Positions 1 to 9,344 of a stretch of DNA of 18,217 nt are shown piece after piece. The DNA is from Chloromonas sp. AAM2 (Eukaryota; Chlorophyta; Chlorophyceae; Chlamydomonadales; Chlamydomonadaceae), in assembly GCA_004335635.1 (NCBI GenBank), contig QAXH01001258.1, forward strand, positions 1 through 18,217, written 5' to 3'. The notes beneath the pieces are model-generated. The model worked only from the letters and a program-made list of their open reading frames with translations, was not told where the DNA came from and did no database searches. How positions within the stretch are numbered: position 1 is the stretch's first letter; each line of letters begins with the position of its first letter. Position numbers and translations under genes: made by a program.

Positions 1-111
1 GGCCAGGTCGACGCCAGAAGTCACATGCTGACACTGCGGGACCACTTTGACCACTTGCGGTATACATGCCGCAGTCAAAAGGCTGCTCTGGGCCTGCAGT
101 CTGACGGATGA
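1..111 (+). CDS. Possible C-terminal end of a gene cut by the window edge
   Basis: Frame 1 is open from the first base to a TGA at 109-111, giving 36 residues (RDHFDHLRYTCRSQ in the middle) with mixed charged and hydrophobic composition that reads more like protein than the following DNA. After the stop the sequence changes to C- and T-runs (113-150), as a 3' UTR might. I recognise no family, and an open stretch of this length occurs often by chance. It could be the last exon of a gene lying to the left, or nothing. Confidence 0.15.
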   Translation, partial: GQVDARSHMLTLRDHFDHLRYTCRSQKAALGLQSDG

Positions 112-944
112 TTGCCCCCCTTACTATTTTTTTCCCAATCGTTTTTTTCATAACGTCCCTAGTGTATGTTGGTTGGACCGCGGGGTCGAAGTCCCCAGAA
201 TTCCATGAATTGAGTATGTAGTCTCGCTCAACAGACCTCAGCGACACCAACTGTCTCATCGCTATCGCGCGTCGAGCGATAATCGTGACCTTCAACGGTT
301 TGAAAAACGACAGCCACGGACTTTCAGCGACACATGCACTTGCGAAGCAGTCTATTTGAGACTCGCGGGCTCTTCGCTGCACAATCCAAGATACCGACGG
401 TCAAACCCCACTTTGAAATTCGCATGCACGCCAGCTCGATGACACTGAGGGCAACCACCACAGGCAGTGGCTGGCAATAGGTTTTACTCAGCGATGTCAA
501 CAACACAGACGGAGTCACGGGCAACTCACAGGCCAGCGGTCATGCAGCCAGGCATCAGCATGCAATGTGGACATGAAGGCACATGGGCATGCGAGTCCAC
601 GGGCTTCCATGGCCATGAGCATGCAGACACATGAACATGCGAGTCCACGTCTATGCGTGCATGCGGGTTTGTGAGCACAGGCATGCACGCACACGTCCAT
701 GCAAGCACAAGCGCCATGTGAAACGGTCTTGCCTGACTGTGCGTAGCAACTGTGTGTGTAGCAACTGTGCAACTGTGAGCTGACTTGTCTCAAACCTGTG
801 ACGCGAGCATGTTCGACACACGACTCGAATGCTGTCCCACCACCCAACCGCCCCCCTCTTAAAGTCATGGCTTCCTAAGGGGGGCTAACTGCATTGTATA
901 CAATAATGTGGCATTCTGGGCTTTAATATGTATTACCAGGCATG
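112..944. other. No gene seen; degenerate CATGCA-rich repeats
   Basis: I see no convincing coding exon on either strand. From about 540 to 720 the sequence is a loose run of CATG/GCATGC words. It includes two copies of a segment ending in CATGCGAGTCCACG (about 587-600 and 635-648), spaced by roughly 48 bases, which suggests an old, decayed tandem repeat. Around 736-778 the phrase TAGCAACTGTG recurs. Open frames here on the minus strand are by-products of this composition. Confidence 0.4.
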
Positions 945-1124
945 GATGCCTGGTTCTTTTAATTTGCATGAATATTCTCCGTGAAATAATCCATATAAAC
1001 GTGGAAATGGAGGGATTACTCCAGCCTCTCTTGCGCAAGAGAGGCTGGGGTAACCCCTCCATTTCCACGTTTATATGAATTATTTCATGGAGAATATTCA
1101 TGCAAATTACAAGAACAAGGCATC
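945..1124. repeat. Long near-perfect inverted repeat (foldback, possible MITE or small-RNA hairpin)
   Basis: The arms 961-1034 and 1035-1108 are reverse complements over 74 bases with only four differences and no spacer; the centre is the palindrome CTTGCGCAAG. All four differences (left-arm positions 981, 991, 1015, 1019) are transitions, two of which would be G-U pairs in RNA. With a few mismatches the pairing extends to 945 and 1124. A separate small palindrome, CCAGGCAT-GG-ATGCCTGG, sits on the left shoulder at 936-953. The two arms must have been identical recently or be under pairing constraint. Readings: a foldback transposon/MITE, or a precursor of the long-hairpin type known for algal small RNAs. 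Confidence 0.9.
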
Positions 1125-2415
1125 AGTGGGTGGAGGTCCCCTTGAAAGCGCTACGATAATTCACCAGGCCTTCCCCCAAACAACCACACAGACGGTTGTG
1201 GGGTGCTGTCCCCTTCACAGGGTGCTGTCCCCTTCACTCGAGTGGTTGAGAAGACATTCCCGCACACAACCGTTCTCCCTCCTGGTGGGGTAAGGTCCAG
1301 TTTACAGCACTTAGGTGACCGACCAAACCCTCCCCACGCAGCAGCAGACCATTTCTTGGGAACCTGAGTCAACGGTTGTGGGGGTCTCCCAAACGCTCTG
1401 CCCCTGATGCCGGTGAGCAGCTGAGCAAACGTTGTTGAGAAGAGAGAAGAAGAGAAGAATGGAACGGAAGTGTGTAGAATAAAGGGGCAGAAAAAAAGAA
1501 AGCAGTCTCCTCTCTACATCTCTCCAAACCAGCATTGCTGGGCAAGCCTCGGTATCACTTTTGCCACCACATCTGGCCTACTCTGAAGTTGGGGCCTGTT
1601 TTCCTACAGTTTGTGCAGTTCTCAGGCAAACCACGCCTGTGGAGTTACCATGTGTGAGCTCAGGAGAAGAAGGCAGGTTTGACACGGTTGCGAGTCACTA
1701 GGCTGAATTTGTCATACAACTAACAGTGAGACCAGGAAAGCACACTCTCAGGTGGTGGGGGCAGTCTTCAATCCCTAATCAGAGTGGCTGGGCAGAGGTT
1801 GCCACCTTCCGTGTGATCAGTACGCTCCCCGCTTCTCATTTCCCCAACACCTCCCGCGGTGAGATTCTCTCGCCTAGTCCTTCGCAGTCCGTGCAATGTT
1901 TTTCCCTGTGTCTGCCTGGTAATCTGCCCCTCGTCACCACACATACACAAATTATCATTTGACAGCCACAGCCACGCCTTGGTAAGGTGGCCAAAAGGCA
2001 AGGTATCTAGTGGGAGTGGTGGGTGGGCGAGGGTGTCAGTGGAATCTGCGAGAGTCCCCGACGGTTTTTTTTTTGAGTGACGGAACCCTGCGTCAGACGT
2101 GCGTAGGCAGCTGTCGGAATCTGCAAAAAGCCTTGTTTCCCAGTGACACTAGCCCGAGCCGCTAGCAGCCACCTGGCTGACTCTACTCTACAGAGAAAGG
2201 TGGTACTACACTGTCCAGAGGAAGCCAGAGCCTCAGAGAGCTGCAGGTAGCCAGCGCCAGGGTTTGGATTTCCTCCTAGATTTCCAACAAACGTTGCGCA
2301 CCTCGGCCATTTGCTTCACCTTGATCGGGCGCTACTCCTAGCCTCACTGGGTTCGCCTTTTGCAGGCAGTCGCACCAAACCCTACTCCTGCCTCCGGCTA
2401 GGGTTTGAGAGCAGC
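1125..2415. other. Upstream flank of the methionine gamma-lyase gene; no gene seen
   Basis: No coding exon is recognisable. Within it, 1200-1237 holds two tandem copies of GGGTGCTGTCCCCTTCAC, and the word ACGGTTGTGGGG recurs directly (about 1192 and 1370) and inverted (about 1264). A T-tract lies at 2065-2073. The last few hundred bases should hold the promoter and 5' UTR of the gene starting at 2416, but I see no clear TATA box. The frame of exon 1 is open back to an in-frame TAG at 2248-2250 but contains no ATG before 2416. A 5' UTR intron ending at TTTTGCAG near 2365 is possible but unproven. Confidence 0.4.
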
Positions 2416-5400
2416 ATGGCCAGCAACAGAATGATTGATCCACAGGAGCGCCTAGCAAGCGTGAAAGAGTTCGGAGAGCACGGTGGCGTGAATGGATCGA
2501 TTGAGCTGTCTACTACTTTTACAGGTAAGGGCAAAACCAATTGTTGGAGTTCTTCCCAGAGTCGTAGCATTATCTTGGCCAGGAAGCCACAACTGCTCAG
2601 GAGAACACGGGCCTCTTCACCACGGACCTCTCACCCCACCCTACTCTGACCGCGTGCATGCAGTTCTCACTGCCAACACCCTGCCTGCTATCTTCCACGG
2701 CGAGAAGGGCCCAACGCACGGTAACTGGAAATGCTATACAACCGACACAACTCCATGTTTCCATGAGACAGCATTCTACGTTCTACAGAAGAATCCTGCG
2801 CCCAGGCTCAGCTTGTGCCATTTTTGTACTGAATTGCAGAGGATTCACGCACTTGTGCTTCAACTCAGCTGGAGCTTGCCAGCCGGGTCAGCTTCAACCT
2901 CACTTGTGTGGCCCACCGGCATTGTGCCATGTCTGTCATGCCATTCACTTCCATGGTGCACAGCACTCATGTCGTGTCACATGGCACAGTTAACGGCAAC
3001 CAACTGTAACTGAAAAGAAATTCATGCCATACCCAACTGTTGGCATCACTGTTCACGTGCAGGGTGCTATGTGTACGGCCGTTCATTCAACCCCACAGTG
3101 CGAGCTCTGGCCAAGCAGCTGGCAGCACTGGAGCACACAGAGGCAGCATACGCCACGAGCTCAGGTTCGTACATGTGAGCGGATACATGGGTATGCATGC
3201 TGGCGTTTGTTGCGAGGTTTCTAGCGACCAAGTGTCACAACATATCAACGTCTGTAGCAACGTCGTTGCGTAGACAGCCAGGCGATGATTATGTCTCAGC
3301 CTTGGCCGCGCTGGTTCATTACAGCATTGGCTCAACACCATCAGGTATCTTCTTATTGCTTGCCCCTCCTGCTTTACACCGCCCCGCTGCCGGGCTCTTG
3401 TCATCAATCATTTCCTGCCACTACATGCTGCTGCATGCATGCCACTCTGACATCGGCTGCGCGGTTCTTCATGTCTGTGCCTGGGGGTGGGCGCATGTTC
3501 GTTCATCGCTGCCACGTTTGTTCATCGGTGGTGCCAACCTTCGTAATGCACTGCCCCGCTGCATGCCACGGCCACCTATCAAAACCCGTAGCACAAGTGG
3601 AATTAGCGTATAACTAGCTTACTGAGAGCCCGTAAAAGATATTCAATAGATCAGTGAAGTTCTCTGGTTTGTTGCGTGCCATTGCAGGCATGGCTGCCAT
3701 CTCCTCCGCCCTCCTCGCACTGTGCAATGCCGGAGACCATATAGTAGCATCCAACACGGTCTATGGTGAGTGCCTGTTGTACACTTCGTCACATGGGGTT
3801 GAAAGACTTGCAACCCCCTTTTTCAATAATGATAATGTGCCGGCATGGTGTGGTGGTTGTACACGGTTGTTCCACACGGGTGGGGTCATCACTCTCACAA
3901 CAACTTGTTCAACAACCCCCCCTTGTTCAAGTGCTGGCAACCACCAAGAGCCATCGTACTTGATAGTTGTGCAATGATGCACGAGTGCAATCAAGATGTA
4001 AACTGAAACGACCATACCCACGTGGCTCGCTGGCTAGTGCCAACTGCAGTTTTACACTCGCATGCAATGGCACGCCTCTGCCAATGGTCTCGTGCAGGTG
4101 GTTCCTTTGCGTTTCTGAAGTCGTTTCTGCCCCAGAAGTGCAACATCAGCACCACCTTTGTTGACATCACGGACCTCCAGGCGGTGCAGGCAGCCATACG
4201 ACAGAACACAAAGGTATGATGGAGCTGGTAGTCTGTCGCGGTGGCGGTGGTTGGTTGGTTGGCGCACTGACAGGCGCAACAGTAGGATGTGCTTCATGTC
4301 GCTTATGGCCATGCCTGTGTCACATGTCCACCATGTGCCACGTGCAGTGCCGTCTGCCTGTATTTTCTTCTATTCTTGCAGCCGAACATCACCTGTCATC
4401 CGTGCGCATTGCTGTATGGCGCTCGTGTTTGATGAGGTTCAAGTGCCAGTGGACATGGAGCCGTCCAGTGTTTGCCATGACTTGCACAGATTCGAATCTC
4501 GCCCAAACCTTGCTTTGCGGACCCCGTCCCTACCTTGAGCCCTGTTTGCCCGCACCACACTCAAACCCTAGCCTTTACTCCATGTTCAACAACAGTTTCT
4601 ACCCTCAACCCCACCTCCCTCATTGCAGGTGGTTTACACGGAGGCAGTGAGCAACCCCACCCTGGTGGTTGCACCTCTGCACCTCCTGGCCAACATGGCA
4701 CACGCAGCGCAGCTGCAGCTCGTCGTGGACAACACGGTGAGCGCGGAAACTGCCAGAAACGCTTTGAAGGAAACGTCTTGAAACGGTCAAGGCAGTTTCG
4801 TTGATAGCAATCCCCAGCCAGGCTGGCGATTTCATGCAACACACTCTGATATCATGCACTTTGGTTGCACTGCTGCAACGTGCTCAATGCAGCAATCTCT
4901 GTGTATGCCTGCATGCAGTTCACGCCATGCATAATCACACCCAAGCACCATGGAGCGGATGTGGTCATCCATAGGTGGGACACGTGGGGAGTTCTGGCTG
5001 GTTTGCCATGGTTCTTTTGCCATTAACTGCTCAGCTGGGGATTGATAGCTCAGCGGCGGGCCAGAGAGAAAGTGCAGTACTCGCTACGTGTTGGAACATC
5101 TCAGCACACCATGTACTGATGATAACAATGACGATTTAATCAAAGCTGAGTAGCCACACTTAGTCGTTGCTATCTCAGTCGTTAGTAGGCCCAACGTCAT
5201 TAGTAGGCCCAACGTCATTATTATAAAAATAAATACTATCCAATTAGTTGATTATTTGATTGAAGGAGCTTCAACTGAATCTTATGCTAAAAAATTACGT
5301 GAAGCTAAATATTTATAAATTTTAAGGTGTCTGCTGTCTACTCATTAATGTCATTTCATCACAGTCTGTGTGCCTGCCCCTGGTCTCATGCAGTATGACC

Positions 5401-8400
5401 AAGTTCATCAGCGGTGCCAGTGACATCATTGCCGGAGCCGTGTGCGGCTCGAGGGACTTCGTGGCAAAACTCATGGACTTCCACACGGGTGGGGTCATCA
5501 CTCTCACAACAACAAATCAACTGGCTGTGTTAATGTTGTTGTCACATGGCCTTCAGTACAGGACGGAGTGGACACACTCGGAATGGTCACATGGCACACG
5601 CTCACTGTCTTGCAGGCCCCCTCATGCTGCTAGGGCCCACCATGGACCCGCGCATTGCTGGGGAGCTCACGCTGAGGCTGCCACACCTTGGGCTCAGAAT
5701 GCAGGTTCGTGACAGCTGCAGACTGCCAGTAGCTGCCAAGTCATCGTCATCATTTTTGGGTGGTGTGTGAGTGCGGGATGAGTGATCCTGTGATTTCATC
5801 ACTGCATGGCTTTCAACTCGTTAGTGCTGAAGACCAAACACGCTTGTGGCCGCACAATGCTTGTTTTGCATGCAGCATTACCAGCGTCTGCAGAGTTACG
5901 GGTGCTGCTGCAAATGCAGTACTATATGCTCTGCCATGTGCCTGTTCTCAGTTCCCCAGCGTTTGTCTGCTTCCCGCAGGAGCACTCACGGCGTGCTCTG
6001 GCCATGGCCCAGGGGCTGCATGCAGTAGGGGCGAAGGTGGATGGGGCTGGTGGTTTGGCAGTTGACATCTGCTGCAGTGTGATTGCAACAATTGAGCAAA
6101 CCACACTGGTGCTGGCACAACAAGCAATGTTTTTGTCGGCAACTGCCCAGAAGTCATCGGTGGCATTGTTCTTGTGGCTGAGTCTGTGTGACCGCTTTAG
6201 GTTACCCACCCATGCCAGATTGCTGGATCGATTGCATGCCTCACCCCGCATGCATGCGCAGGTGACGTACCCCGGTCTGCCCAGCCATCCCCAGCACGAG
6301 CTGCTCCGGCACCTGATCAACCCGGGGTACGGCTTTGGAGGGCTGCTGGGGCTGGATCTGGGCAGCAAGATGGCAGCGGATGCGGTGAGTCATGGCGTGG
6401 CAACCAACTCGTACAACATGTGGTTGCAACACGCACCAGGCATTTGCCTCAACTGACATCGCAAAAGGTCGCCAACAAACAGAGTTCATGCACGTCTTGC
6501 GGGAATGTGAGTAAGGGTGAGGTTTTGCAGGGTAAGTTAACCGGGCGGTTCTGTTCTCACCAGTGTGGCAATTGGCAGTGTACACTGGTCACTAGCTGCG
6601 CTGTGCCTTCTGCCCTTGAACACCCTGCTGCGTTCAATTCCGTGTGGATCACTCTACCCGACTGCGCCGCCACGTGTTGCTGGGGCGGTCGTGCGCAGTT
6701 CATGGAGCGGCTACAGAACAAGCACGGCTTTGGATACATGGCAGTGTCGCTGGGTAAGCACAGTTTGGGCAGAGATAGGATTAGGCGAATGCTCTGATGG
6801 GAACTGAATGCAGTATGAGCATGAGTTGGGAGAAGGGAGAAGCTGCGGCTTTCACCTTGCCTACCTTGCGGTTATAAGGGCGGTTATACGGTTTGTTCGT
6901 CATTACATGGCATTTACAGATTCATTCAAACATTCGTTTAAACACCAGTGAAGGTTGCCTTACCAGCAAGCAGTTCATGGTCTGGTCAGTTCAGCAAACA
7001 AAGCCAGCCATGATAGTGGGCCTTGTCCTCTCTTGACAAAGGCTGCCACTTCTTCATCACGCAAACTGACCCTGAGCCCTTCAAGTAGGCTGGCTTTTGT
7101 TGGCGTGTTAAAAGGGAATGGCCCCGCAGGGCTGTCCCAATCAGGTCCATTTTATCACCTGATGTGATGTGCTGATGATCACCATTTTATCACACATCAG
7201 GACCAGCATATCACTCAGCCATTTGTACCCAGTCTTAGCTTCTGCGAGTCGTCCGCCAGCAGTAAGAGCACACAAACAGTCGTGCAGTTTCTTACAATTT
7301 CTTCGCCTCTTGTGCGTGTCGCGCTGCAGGTTACTTTGACACGCTGATGTCGGCGAGCGCTGCCTCAACAAGCAGCGAGTTGGATGCCAATGACATGGAG
7401 GCATCGGGCATCTGCGAGGGCTACGTGAGGATGTCAGTGGGGATCACAGGTGGGACCCAGGGTGGGCAAGGCTAGCAGGGTCGCAAGTCTGTCGAATGAT
7501 AAGTGTTGTTGTTGTTGTTGTTGTTGTTGTGTTGTCTTTTTACATCCGTGTCGATGCGCGCAATGCGCATAAGGGATGTGTCCCGCAACTCAGGGACAAA
7601 AAAGACCTCAAAGTCAATCAATATGAGTCATAAAGCGAAAAGTCATGATAACCACAAAGTCTTCCACTCCACGAAGTGGAGGGGAAACTTTGTGGAGGGG
7701 AAACTTGCTGTTGTTGTTGTTGTTGTTTGGGAGGACTGCTCAGCAGGGGCAAGAAGGAAATTCGTGTATGGGGTGAACCCCAGTGAAACGGCTGTACAGG
7801 CTGTGCTCTGCTGTACAGGCAACTGCTGCTTGACAACCTAGCAGTCCATCCATCCAGCCATTAGTGTCCGTCTAGCAGTCCATCCATCCATCCATTAGTG
7901 TCCGTCTAGCAGTCCATCCATCCAGCCATTAGTGTCCGTCTAGCAGTCCATCCATCCAGCCATTAGTGTCCGTCTAGCAGTCCATCCATCCAACCATTAG
8001 TGTCCGTCTAGCAGTCCATCCATCCAGCCAATCCACCCGTCAGTGTCATGACCCGCGTGTGAAACGTTGGCAAGGGGACCCATTCAACCCCGAGACGATC
8101 ACGAGTCCGTGTGCATCTGACCAGTCATTTGTGCATGGACTGGTTCGCCAGGCCGCACAACATGACGTGGCAATGGCCGTTTCGTTGCGTCTCTCTTCAC
8201 GTTTCCAGGTAGCCTTGAGCAGCGTTGGTCTCAGCTGGAGGAGGCGTATGCGTTCATTGCCAAGGGCGGGGCGAACGCGACCTACAGGGCAACCAAGGTA
8301 GGCCGTGCGAATCCTATATGACTTGGGAATGCTGATGAACTGAAGATAGCCCGTGTCCTGAATCCAGATGTAACATGAAAGACCCACCCCAACCTGTGCC

Positions 8401-9247
8401 TCGATCAATCACAGGTGAAATGTAGCTGAGGAAATAGGTAAACAGTAGGTAAACAATAGGTAAACAGTAGGTAAACAGTAGGTAAACAGTAACTCAAAAG
8501 AGTTGGCAAGGAGCAATCACAGGAGCAGGGTCACGACTTCAGCCAACTAATTGAGCATTCAGAAGGGAACGTACCGTCTCACATAATGGCAGGCAGCTGC
8601 CGTGTTTTGGTGAACTGACTTTGGTGATCTTGACTTCCGGAATGTTATCACCCATGAGACTGAGCTATCACCTCTTACTCCATGCGGCCATGCAGATGCA
8701 TCCCAGCGAATGCGGCCAGCCTGGTTCCCTGCTGACATGGCCCAGTCTAGGCTCGGAGACGTGCCTGGATGGTCTAGTTGCAGCCCTCGCCCCGCCCGGC
8801 CCCGCAGACACCCTTAGTCCTGCCGCCCCGCTCCCCTCTCTGGTTCCCGCAGCGCTGAGCATGCTTGCTTCCGTCGTTGGGGCTGACTTAGGCCTAGCCT
8901 CAGGGACGGTGAGTGAGAGTGTGGCCGGGGGTGTGGGTGTGGGGCCGGTGGGGATGAGCGGGGCTTCAGGGAGCGATAGCGGCGGCGCGGGGACAGGGGC
9001 GGGCGGGCAGGACGAAGGCGGGCCGCGTGCGGCAACCTCCCCGCTGAAACTATCCACCGCAGTGGCGGGAGCGATGCGGGGCGGGGATTTGCGGAGCGCT
9101 GGGAATGCGAGTGCGACTGATTTGCCGGGTGTGGGCCGGGACGAGGCGAGTGGGGATGTGCCGGGTGCTGGCAGTCCCGGCCCCGCCAAGCTCAAGATCC
9201 GTCGCACCGCAGACGGTGTGGATGTCAAATACGTGCCACGGGAGTGA
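2416..9247 (+). CDS. MGL: Methionine gamma-lyase, plant type, 15 exons, with long C-terminal extension
   Basis: This is a PLP enzyme of the Cys/Met-metabolism family; MGL splits methionine into methanethiol, 2-oxobutanoate and ammonia. Exons: 2416-2524, 2664-2720, 3063-3164, 3688-3765, 4098-4213, 4629-4736, 4919-4974, 5394-5488, 5616-5704, 5980-6036, 6262-6384, 6699-6753, 7330-7449, 8209-8297, 8696-9247. All introns are GT-AG and the phases agree, giving 1806 nt and 601 residues. Landmarks: FGEHGGVN (19-26); cofactor-contacting YGRSFNPT (Y60, R62); SSGMAA (88-93); stacking Y115; VDNT with D188; SMTKFISG with the Schiff-base K212; LLGPTM; HPQH; ASTSSEL; VRMSVG with R382. As in plant MGLs, Gly follows Y115 where bacterial MGL has Cys. 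ATG 2416 (context GCAGCATGG) is the first in-frame ATG after a stop. The final exon adds 183 Gly/Ala/Ser-rich residues absent from typical 400-440-residue relatives. Probably cytosolic, since no transit peptide is visible. The nearest alternative is cystathionine gamma-synthase or -lyase, but the HPQH and ASTSSEL segments favour MGL. Confidence 0.93.
3870..3904 (+). repeat. 35-bp copy of the exon 8/intron 8 junction inside intron 4
   Basis: These 35 bases, in intron 4 of the lyase gene, are identical to 5479-5513. That stretch spans the last 10 bases of exon 8, its splice donor and the first 25 bases of intron 8. The same junction recurs at 16179-16213 with small changes. The sequence therefore belongs to something repeated, not just to the gene. 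Confidence 0.85.
5183..5218. repeat. 18-bp direct repeat, two copies
   Basis: TAGTAGGCCCAACGTCAT occurs twice in tandem (5183-5200, 5201-5218) in intron 7, directly beside the AT-rich insert that follows. It may mark slippage or repair at the insertion site. Confidence 0.85.
5219..5327 (+). other. AT-rich organelle-like insert in intron 7 (candidate NUPT/NUMT)
   Basis: About 105 bases of very AT-rich DNA interrupt an otherwise balanced intron. One frame is open for about 29 codons (QLVDYLIEGASTESY, then AKKLREAKYL) and ends in TAA at about 5316-5318, followed by AAATTTTAA. Codons nearly all end in A or T (TTA, GAA, AAA, ACT, GCT), as in algal chloroplast genes and unlike the lyase exons around it. 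I infer a nuclear insertion of plastid, or less likely mitochondrial, DNA carrying the 3' end of a gene. I cannot name that gene. Confidence 0.55.
5450..5571 (+). repeat. Exon 8 end plus most of intron 8, duplicated at 16150-16266
   Basis: This segment covers the last 39 bases of exon 8 (residues RDFVAKLMDFHTG) and the first 83 bases of the 127-bp intron 8. It aligns with 16150-16266 with only about ten differences, including a short deletion. The right part (5535-5571, GTTGTT then ACATGGCCTTCAGTAC) also matches the flank of an (AAC)n tract at 18130-18150 in reverse orientation. The region thus joins gene sequence with a dispersed repeat. Confidence 0.85.
7505..7651 (-). mobile_element. Dispersed (AAC)n-tailed short element, copy A (intron 13)
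   Basis: (GTT)8 at 7505-7528 is followed by about 118 bases ending in AAAGCGAAAAGTCATGATAA. The reverse complement of 17174-17313 is about 94% identical over the same length, with the same microsatellite on the same side. Read with the AAC tract as a 3' tail, the element runs from ATGACTTTTCGC to CATGTAAAAAGAC(AAC)n and lies on the minus strand here. A unique body with a microsatellite tail fits a SINE or a truncated non-LTR retroelement. No protein is encoded, and no tRNA-like boxes are obvious. Confidence 0.65.
7652..7695. repeat. Nested hairpin beside element copy A
   Basis: CCACAAAGT (7652-7660) pairs with ACTTTGTGG (7687-7695). Inside it, CTCCAC (7667-7672) pairs with GTGGAG (7676-7681) across a GAA loop. 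It lies between the copy A body and a second GTT tract (7710-7727), inside intron 13. Confidence 0.75.
7710..7753 (-). mobile_element. Second (AAC)n-linked repeat fragment in intron 13
   Basis: (GTT)6 at 7710-7727 is followed by 25 bases (7729-7753) whose reverse complement is identical to 18104-18128, next to the (AAC)13 tract at the window's right end. Relative to that copy it lacks the 17 bases between CCTCCC and AAACAAC that contain GTACTGAAGGCCATGT. This is a second repeat family with an AAC tail, inserted next to or into copy A. Confidence 0.65.
7839..8030. repeat. 34-bp tandem array in intron 13, five full copies plus part of a sixth
   Basis: The unit starts TAGCAGTCCATCCATCCAGC and ends CATTAGTGTCCGTC. 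Copies begin at 7839, 7873, 7907, 7941 and 7975, with a partial copy at 8009-8030. Copies differ only at the third CATCCA word (CAGCCA, CATCCA or CAACCA), so the array is young. Its copy number is likely to vary between strains. Confidence 0.93.
8435..8489. repeat. 11-bp tandem array in intron 14, five copies
   Basis: TAGGTAAACAG is repeated five times without interruption; the second copy ends in A instead of G. Each copy contains AGGTAAAC, which resembles a splice donor, so the intron carries five decoy donors 140-200 bases downstream of the donor used by exon 14. Confidence 0.92.
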
Positions 9248-9344
9248 ACAAGGCCAGTGCGGGTGGGCTGCGTCCGCTCCTCAAGTAAAGGCAAGGCAAG
9301 TCGCTACTACTTGTCTCTACTTGAGCACTGTGGAGCACTTGTAC

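Noticed and set aside
865..1101. Open frames on both strands over the foldback
   Set aside because: They arise from the inverted repeat and show no coding character.
2311..2415. N-terminal extension of the lyase from an upstream start
   Set aside because: The frame is open here, but the codon at 2311 is TTG and there is no in-frame ATG before 2416; a eukaryotic start at TTG is unlikely.
2492..3013. 173-codon plus-strand open frame
   Set aside because: Only the part 2664-2720 is real (exon 2 of the lyase); the rest is intron read-through.
5806..6456. 216-codon open frame across 5.8-6.5 kb
   Set aside because: It merges intron 9, part of exon 10, intron 10 and exon 11 of the lyase; splice sites and homology divide it.
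7839..8030. CRISPR-like array
   Set aside because: Units abut with no unique spacers in a eukaryotic intron; it is a minisatellite.
8668..9294. 208-codon minus-strand frame opposite the last lyase exon
   Set aside because: Pro/Ala/Arg-rich mirror of the G+C-rich tail exon, with no domain or splice signals of its own.
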